The position numbers and the translations under genes are program-made. The notes under the pieces were generated by a model. The model worked only from the letters and a program-made list of their open reading frames with translations, was not told the origin of the DNA and made no database searches. From contig CACVBU010000603.1 of the NCBI GenBank assembly GCA_902728285.1, positions 894,758 to 958,757 on the forward strand: 64,000 nucleotides of DNA. Direction: 5' to 3'. This document shows positions 57,678-64,000 of this stretch, piece by piece. This DNA is from Clytia hemisphaerica (Eukaryota > Cnidaria > Hydrozoa > Leptothecata > Clytiidae). Positions within the stretch are counted from its first letter, which is position 1, and every line of letters begins with the position of its first letter.

Positions 57678-58297
57678 CCCTTTAAGTGCCGATGTCGTAT
57701 ATATCAGACATGGGCTATGTAGGAGGGCGAACGAAGCCCTCCTGTAATGCCCAGTTTGAGTTAGAAATCGTTATTTTTGGTCGAACTCGTAGGAATTAGA
57801 TTGTCCTTTATGGTCAAGCAAAAAAAATTTCAAAAATGAGTCTTTCCAGCGAGATTTCAAGCAAAAAAGTCAAAAAAATGCAAAAAATTGACAAAAATTC
57901 ACTTTTTTGAGATTCTGACCGTTTTTTGACTATTTTTGGTCAACGAGTGATCCAAGAACCTCCAAATTTGGCCCTGTTTTACTTTATTCTGTCTTCTAGT
58001 GAATTGATTTGAAGTTTTACCACTGGGCACCTTTCCATCAGTTCAGTCAGGTCCGCGCAGCGGGCCTGACTGCTTTAATTCCCCTAACGTACCCCCCCCC
58101 CTTGGCCGCCGCCCACCACGCCCTTCCTCAATCGGGCGGCGCCGAAGGCGCCCAAAAGAAAGAGGAGACTCTAAGCTATCCAACGAGCTATATACGAGCT
58201 TCTAATTCTTTCTAGATCAGGAGATATAAGCCCTTAAAGTTTGAACTAGCGATTTTTAAAAAAAAACTTAGAAAAAAAGACCCTGGCACTCAAAGGG
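57678..58297. mobile_element. piggyBac-like MITE nested in the YR element
   Basis: Terminal repeats CCCTTTAAGTGCC (left) and GGCACTCAAAGGG (right), one mismatch in 13, with TTAA on both sides (57674-57677, 58298-58301). TTAA duplication and CCC ends are piggyBac traits. 620 bp, no transposase. Contains a GC-rich patch with a C-run (58090-58099) and the repeat shared with 46320-46490. Confidence 0.8.
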
Positions 58298-58301
58298 TTA
58301 A

Positions 58302-58927
58302 TAATCCTTTATTAAAATCTTTTCATTATCGTCACATATATTACCTTTAGTACTTTCCATATAAATTTTTTTTTTTTTTTTTTTTTTTTTTACCGTTAAA
58401 AATACCATCTAAGACATAAACTCTTTAAAAAAAAACTTCACCTTTACGTTACAAATTTATCTTTATCTGCCGTTAAAAAAAATAAACCATCTAAAATTAA
58501 AATTCTTTTAAATTCTTTAAACTCTATCTTTATAAAATTTACCTCTTATGTTATCTCTAACTGCTAAAAACTAACCATCATTCATAAAAAATTTTTCTTT
58601 ACAATTATAGCAACTAAACAGAAAAAACAAAACCGTCCTTTAATAATTTTCATTCGAAAAGATTAACTCTACTGGATTAGATAGATCAAGACTACCCCCG
58701 GGCAAAAACCTCCATAACCCCGGTAGCCGAAAATGGGTGCCAGCCTGTCTCTTAATTTGTAAAAATCTGAGCTGTTATAGAGGAAACCGTAAGGAGCCTT
58801 GACGAATCTAACCAATAAAACAAATACCAAAAACTCAAGTAAACGATCGGAGATCATATCAAAATTCAATTCAAAATTTTTAAATTGCGTTAAAAAAAAA
58901 AACTAAACTTTTTTTTTTTTTTTTTTG
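58302..58927. other. Non-coding part of the YR element, right piece
   Basis: AT-rich with T- and A-runs (58370-58391, 58905-58926). The 66-codon minus-strand frame at 58669-58869 has no recognisable motif. No RT remnant seen. Confidence 0.6.
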
Positions 58928-59071
58928 AATATACAAGAGAGTTAGAACGACGTGTGATTAGTTTGAAAATGTCTACCATTTTTATTGCACGCGAGAACAA
59001 GAATTTCAAATTGTTAATTTACAGAACGATAGCAAAGGCTATTATCTTTCGGATGCCGTAAATAAATTCAC
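58928..59071. repeat. Split direct repeat B, inner copy
   Basis: AATATACAAGAGAGTTAGAA ... GCCGTAAATAAATTCAC, identical by eye to 61700-61843. Confidence 0.95.
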
Positions 59072-59222
59072 TTATTTTCTAATCGTTGAACCGAAAATAA
59101 CTTTATTTATTTACTACACCTTCAGATAAACACAGGGAAAGACAGAAAAATTTGAGAAATTTTGATATTTTGGAGACAGGTTTTGACCACTTTTATTTAG
59201 CTTAGTAATTCATCGTTTCAAG
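59072..59222. repeat. Split direct repeat A, inner copy
   Basis: Joined directly to repeat B at 59071/59072; partner of 57360-57511. Confidence 0.93.
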
Positions 59223-59311
59223 TGTGTAGACTAAAAGCATGCGAGAAGCCTAAATGGAAACTACGTTTAAAGTAAGCAAAATTAAAAGCCACCGAAAAAA
59301 AAAAATGCCTT

Positions 59312-60320
59312 CTATAAACCTAAGTTCCTCGAAGTATATAATAAATTCTCTAAATCTTCCGATATGTATCTGTTTTTGACCCCGACTGATTTCCATCTGC
59401 CGTGTTTCATTATCAACCGATCCGGAACACCAAGATTTGCAGCTGCAGACGCTCCGCCCGAGCGCAAACTATGAACACCATATTGCTTTTGGTCCAAACC
59501 TATGTCTTTTATCACCTTCTTGATATCGTCACGTACCGAACTGTAAGAAATTGGCTGATCTTTATTCCATAGACGATTGTTTCGTTTGGATTTAGTTACT
59601 CCTCTAAAAATAAAATTCTCAGAATAATTTTTTATGTTTGCCAATTCGAGGTACCTTTCCAAACCTTTTACCGGACACAGGTTTGAATTAAGTCTCGCAA
59701 TGTAAACCCAGTGGCCCTGTCTGTATATGTCAGTTTTACTGCTTTGGATAAAAATTGTAGCATGATCATGAAGGAATTTTATATCTGATCTTCTAAGCTT
59801 TTGGCATTCATCGAACCGTAGAAAAGCTGAAAAGGATAGCAAGCATATCGCTAAAGTCCTTGAATTTTTGAGGCTAGAACCAACGTCTAATTTCTCAAAA
59901 ATTTTCTCAAATCTTCGACGACTAAATTTTTCTTCTTCTTTGGTGTATACGCCAATAACCGTTTAAAGGCTTCCAATAGGTGCTTTACAATTGTAGAATT
60001 CCCGATCAAATACCCCGAAATAGCATGAAAATGTTTTATGGCGCAATAAGACGCTTCCAAGACTGGATAAGATTTCCCCGATTGAAATTGGGACATCAGA
60101 AATAAGATTAAATGTTGCTCTTGAGTAGGTAAAGGGTTCACTTCCTGGAAACTACGACTCCATTCTTCCCATTTTTGGAAATAAAACTGATACTTAGCCA
60201 CGGTGTTATTGCTTCTGGAATTCAAAAGAATTCCTGGTAATTGCTCAGAGAGACTCTTTAGTGCTGGATCCTGGACATCAAAAGAGTTTCCTAATACGGT
60301 TTCTGAATCTGAGCTAAAAA
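59312..60320 (-). pseudogene. Tyrosine recombinase of the YR element, frameshifted
   Basis: The N-terminal core-binding part (about 60320-59887; NTVAKYQFYFQKWEEWSRSF, EASYCAIKHFHAIS) and catalytic part (59870-59312) lie in two frames, joined by a one-base shift near 59895-59905 in an A/T run. The catalytic tetrad is complete: Arg in FLRFDE, HxxR in HSLRSGGAS, HxxW in HGRWKS, and Tyr in NRYISED. This is the integrase of DIRS/Ngaro/PAT retroelements, which join a circular DNA to the target by recombination. The frame opens after an acceptor-like TTTACTTTTTAG near 60315, so an intron between RNase H and YR parts is possible. Confidence 0.85.
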
Positions 60321-60399
60321 GTAAAATTTTTTGTTAATTTTCTGCATTGAGAAAAAAAAAATTATTTTAACCGAACACACGTTGATTGTCACACTTGTA

Positions 60400-61190
60400 A
60401 TTTTAAAGCTAGAATTGGGATTTCTAATTTTTCATTTCCCATCAGAGAACCTTGGAATCGTCCTTTTCTGATTAATGCGACTTGATTTGCAAAATATCTA
60501 CAATCCTTGACAAAAGGCTTAAGAGCTATTATCCCTGATCAGAAAGGTCCAAAAGGCTGCCGATGGCCAGAACGGTATTATTAAAGTCCCTGTTGTTCCA
60601 GGTTTGGCTGCTAGGAGATGTTTAATACACTTTGTTATTAAATAAATAGGTGGCACCATTAGAGCATTTTCCCCAGACCAATCAAAACTGAACGCGTCTA
60701 CTTTGAATGAAAATGGACAAAAGTATTTTGAGCAAAAATGTGCACATTTAGTGTTAGAATTATCAGCAAAAAGATCTACAGAAAAAGGTCCCCAGAGTCT
60801 ATTTAAAAAGGAAAAAAATTCTTCTGAAATTTCCCAGTCATCATAGTCAATACTCTTACTTACTGTGTCCGCATCTCCATTTAATTTTCTAGCGATCCAC
60901 GTAATTTTTAGAAAAATTCCTTTTGCCTTACACAAGTTATAAATGGTATTTGCTAAAAATTGCAGTTTTTCCTTATTACTTCTAACTTTAACAATTCTTG
61001 CAGCGGCAATGTTGTCTGTGTGCCAGAGAACATTGTTCCCTTGTAGTTTTGAATTGAAAGCATGCAGCGTAAAAGCTATTGCTAATAATTCCCTGAATGT
61101 TGAACTCTCGCCTTGTTCATGAGGCCATAAATTTCTGAAACTTATATCATTATCCCAGATTGCTCCTATTCCTTTGTCACTTGCGTCAGA
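60400..61190 (-). pseudogene. RNase H and following DIRS-type domain of the YR element
   Basis: RNase H is read from 61190: SDASDKGIGAIW (Asp), ESSTFRELLAIAF (Glu), LWHTDNIAAARIV (Asp), NGDADTVSKSID (Asp), so the acidic residues are all present. Downstream (60850-60520) is the domain that follows RNase H in DIRS-like polyproteins: FSVDLFADNSNTKCAHF, VDAFSFDWSGENALMVPPIY, LIIPFWPSAAFW. A stop at 60519 is bypassed by a one-base shift (frame continues LKPFVKDCRYFANQ to about 60400). A one-base shift at the A-run 61186-61193 links it to the frame above. Confidence 0.8.
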
Positions 61191-61690
61191 AAAAAACTTT
61201 CATAAAAGGAATTTCATTTTTATAAATCTCCCTCGAGTTTAATTCTTTGATGTTTTGCTGCCAAAACTTAATTTCTTCAATAGCATCTGGAAATTGTTCT
61301 AGTTTGAAATAAAAATCCCAAGAGATTCTACTTTCTATTAGTTTGTATTGTAGGAGTAAATTATTTGTAATGTCCTGATTTGACTGACTGTGACTCATTG
61401 TGTTTACAAAAGCAGGGTTTACAAAAGTTGGGTTTACGACATTTGGGTTTGCCTGCTGACTTTCACTGATAGAGAAAACTGTACTTTCCTTGGTCTGCTG
61501 GGTAGAAGCTATTCTTGGAACTACAATGATTGGCATATTCTGACTTATGTCCAAGTCGATCTCATCTGAGGTCTTCTTCTTGTTGCTCTTCCTTGGTCTG
61601 AGTCTTGGTGTTTCAGTTGTGATCGTTGATGCACTAGATTGCTTGAGCTTTTTCTCTCCAAATAATAAGCTTGAAAATGTTTCCATTTTT
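61186..61690 (-). pseudogene. N-terminal part of the YR-element polyprotein
   Basis: From the ATG (METFSSLLFGEKK, near 61683) about 110 residues are Ser/Thr/Asn-rich with a basic patch (RLRPRKSNKKKT) and a short NPTFVNPAFVN repeat, gag-like in composition only. Then comes SWDFYFKLEQFPDAIEEIKF and WQQNIKELNSR, the RT-thumb/connection style that precedes RNase H in DIRS elements. The fingers and palm of reverse transcriptase are absent between them. The region starts directly at repeat B, so nothing is hidden upstream. Confidence 0.65.
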
Positions 61691-61699
61691 CCCACATAC

Positions 61700-61843
61700 A
61701 ATATACAAGAGAGTTAGAACGACGTGTGATTAGTTTGAAAATGTCTACCATTTTTATTGCACGCGAGAACAAGAATTTCAAATTGTTAATTTACAGAACG
61801 ATAGCAAAGGCTATTATCTTTCGGATGCCGTAAATAAATTCAC
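61700..61843. repeat. Split direct repeat B, outer copy
   Basis: Ends AAATAAATTCAC, then the LINE resumes with AGAATGG. Identical by eye to 58928-59071. Confidence 0.95.
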
Positions 61844-63913
61844 AGAATGGTCGAAAAATTTGATCAACGAATTGAGAGGAAAATCAGTAACAGATATGTG
61901 GACAATCTTTAAAGGAAAAGTTCTTGATCTGAGAAGCCAGTTTATTCCAATAAAATATATTGATAATCAAAGCTGGAAACTCAAGGGAGCTATACCAATC
62001 AAAAAGAGGTCCAGAATGAGATAAAACAAAAACGACAACTTCACAGGCTCTGGTTAGTTAAAGTCTAAAGACCCGGAAGAAAAAGCTAGGAACCGTACAA
62101 ACTACGTAACATCACGGAACAGAGTGAACCGAAAGATAACACAAGCTCGAAGGTCATACGAAAAAGGTATCTGCGACAAGTCGAAAAGTAAACCAAAGAT
62201 ATTCTGGTCACATGTCCGAAGTAAACTAAGATCTGCAAGTGGGGTTTCATCCCTGCTCGAAACACCAAATGACATTTCATCTTTAAGACATGAAGACCAT
62301 GAAAAAGCAGACATCATGCAGAAACAATTCTGTAGTGTCTTCACAAAAGAACCCGAAGGAGAACTACCAGAATTCCAGTCCCGCACAGATCGCGTCATCA
62401 AAAGAATACCAATAACAAAAGATCTTGTTTACAAATCTATACTGAAACTTGATGACAAACAAATCATTTGGTCCAGATGAAATGCATCCAAAAATGTTAA
62501 AAGAACTTGTAGATTATATCGCAGAACCCCTTGCACTTTTAATGATCGAATCGTTATCGACGGGAGTCCTACAAGAAGAATGGAAATTAGCATATGTAAC
62601 TCCAATTTATAAGAGCAAAGGAGCACAAAATTTGGCTGTTAACTACCGACCTGTAAGTTTAACATCGATCGTTTGTAAGCTGATGGAAACAATTCTACGA
62701 GCGCACATTACACAGCATCTTGACGACCTGGAACTCCTTTCAAATAAACAATATGGTTTCATTAGCAAACGCTCGACAGTTACCCAACTGCTAACATTCA
62801 TCGATAGATGCTGTGAAAGTACCTCAGAAGGAAAAGTGGTAGATTGTATCTTTTTCGATTTTGCAAAGGCATTTGATACCGTGCCACACCGTCGATTGTG
62901 CAAAAAACTAATGGGATATGGATTCAAAGGACCTATACTTGATTGGATAAGAGCATTCCTTAACGGACGTAAACAACAGGTAAAAGTGAATCAGTCAAAA
63001 TCAACAACAAATGATGTAGTAAGTGGAATACCACAGGGTAGTGGTACTTGGGCCGCTACTTTTTGTTCTATATATCAACGATCTTCCTGATAAAATCATC
63101 TCATCCATACTACTCTTTGCTGATGATACAAAGATATTTAAAGAAGTTGACTCCATCGATGACTCTCTATCATACAAAAGATATTGAGGAGCTGGAGAAA
63201 TGGTCTAAAGACTGGTTGCTTCAGTTCCATCCAGACAAGTGCCATGTACTTACAATCGGAAAGTTTACAAACATTAAACATGCACATCCATATACTCTAA
63301 ATAGATATCAACTGGAACATGTTTTCATAGAGAAAGATCTTGGTGTTGTTATTGATGCAGAGTTGAGTTTCGAGGAACATATCTCTAAGCAAGTCAACAA
63401 GGCCAATTCGATGCTAGGAGTTATTAACCGTGGCTTCCAAAACCTTAGCCCGCAGATTTTTCTTACTTTGTACTGTACTTTCGTTCGACCGCATCTTGAA
63501 TATGCACAATCAGTCTGGTCCCCGAAACTAAGGAAACACGTCAACCTATTAAAAGGAGTGCAGAGACGTGCGACAAGGCTTGTCAAACTTTACAAAAATC
63601 TCTCTTTTGAGGATAGACTACGAAGCTTACAATTACCAACACTAGAGTTTCGTAGAACTTTTTGTGATATGGTGCAGGTCTATAAAGCATTCTCACTTCT
63701 ACGATAAGCTACGATTCCAAAGAAAACTACCCATCGACCACGTCCGAATCGACAACACAAAGATGAACTCCAGCTGAATTTGCAAGTGATGGATTCCGCG
63801 GCCTGCAAACAAAGTCGTTTCTCTACAGAACCATCCCTACGTGGAATAATTGCCGTTGAGGTGTAGCTGCTGTTTCCATAAAAGGCTTCAAAGAAAAGTT
63901 GAAAGAAGCATGA
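61844..63913 (+). pseudogene. LINE ORF2, reverse transcriptase part, several frameshifts
   Basis: Resumes in frame with the endonuclease part. Linker (EWSKNLINEL, MWTIFKGKVLDLRSQFIPIK), then RT: NKSFGPDEMHPKML, AYVTPIYKSKG, NYRPVSLTSIVCKLME, KQYGFISKRST, DFAKAFDTVPH, GIPQGS, then in another frame GPLLFVLYINDLP and LLFADDTKIF. The C-terminal tail (LEKWSKDWLLQFHPDKCHVL, PHLEYAQSVWSPKLRKHV, RTIPTWNN) follows. One-base shifts are seen near 62016, 62060, 62460, 63042, 63175 and 63850, so the copy is dead as read. All catalytic motifs, including FADD, are intact. Confidence 0.85.
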
Positions 63914-64000
63914 AAAAGCCATCCAAAGAAATTCGTTACACGAAATTTGTAAATGAGATCGGTTTAGAGGCCCACTGAGTGCCTACAACCTGTAATATTC
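63914..64000 (+). other. LINE 3' untranslated sequence to the window edge
   Basis: Follows the TGA near 63911-63913. The 3' terminus of the element lies beyond the window. Confidence 0.5.

Larger units (their letters stand above)
57360..61843 (-). mobile_element. Tyrosine-recombinase retroelement with split direct repeats (Ngaro/PAT-type layout)
   Basis: Read on the minus strand: repeat B (61843-61700), coding region (about 61690-59310), repeat A (59222-59072) directly joined to repeat B (59071-58928), a non-coding part, then repeat A (57511-57360). This is the A1-ORF-B1A2-B2 layout known for Ngaro/PAT elements. The two 144-bp B copies are identical by eye, and the two roughly 151-bp A copies differ by one substitution and one indel. 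There is no target duplication, and the flanking LINE ORF resumes in frame, as expected for recombinase integration. RNase H and YR are present, but no RT motifs were found. Confidence 0.88.
55285..64000 (+). mobile_element. CR1-like LINE, interrupted by a YR retroelement
   Basis: ORF1 with a PHD-like Cys/His cluster, then ORF2 with endonuclease and reverse transcriptase, all plus strand, in CR1/L2-clade order. The copy is interrupted at 57360-61843. Coding sequence ends near 63913 and 3' sequence runs to the window edge. About 4.2 kb without the insert, which suits a nearly full-length copy. Many one-base lesions make it inactive as read. Confidence 0.85.

Noticed and set aside
58009-58215. 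68-codon Ala/Pro-rich frame
   Set aside because: Lies wholly in the nested piggyBac-like MITE, across a C-run; no protein motif.

Overview
The window is eukaryotic, animal DNA: AT-rich (by eye roughly two thirds A+T), with spliced genes bearing GT..AG introns, no bacterial operons, and a very dense load of nested transposons. The gene set (FNDC3-type protein, an NR2E nuclear receptor, a thrombospondin-repeat secreted protein) is metazoan. I favour a cnidarian, possibly a hydrozoan, because of the AT richness, an NR2E receptor with a long Asn-rich hinge, and splice acceptors sitting directly before start codons, as expected if spliced leaders are used. This is inference and no database search was possible.

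Host genes, reconstructed by me from splice sites and reading phase: (1) minus strand 2954-3591, signal peptide plus one FN3-like domain, probably continuing or cut short at the left; (2) plus strand 17047-33579, a 23-exon FNDC3 orthologue whose exons sum to exactly 3690 nt (1229 aa, about nine FN3 domains, C-terminal membrane anchor); (3) plus strand 38760-41891, a 4-exon NR2E (tailless/dissatisfaction-like) nuclear receptor of 468 aa; (4) minus strand 47892-54971, a 5-exon secreted protein of 241 aa with an unrecognised N-terminal domain and two TSP1 repeats. Weak exon candidates lie at 5804-6274 (minus) and 45975-46240 (plus, coiled coil).

Mobile DNA: a frameshifted non-LTR retrotransposon (1-2145), a LINE 3' fragment (11841-12413), a tRNA-derived SINE (19450-19700), Helitron-like elements (end at 7388; 20901-22155; 51637 to about 53950), a hAT-like element with 8-bp TSD (42991-44516), several MITEs with clean TSDs (36226-37164, 37221-37620, 47127-47614, 49835-50558, 51722-52010), and a 36-bp element made of two abutted terminal repeats with its own TSD (50666-50701).

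The right end is a nested set: a CR1-like LINE (about 55285-64000) is split by a 4484-bp tyrosine-recombinase retroelement (57360-61843, minus) with textbook split direct repeats, which carries a piggyBac-like MITE (57678-58297). This YR element has RNase H and recombinase regions but no visible reverse transcriptase. It and the 36-bp terminal-repeat-only insertion are the most unusual things I found. The host genes are free of frameshifts while the transposon ORFs carry many, so the lesions in the latter are probably real decay rather than general sequencing error.
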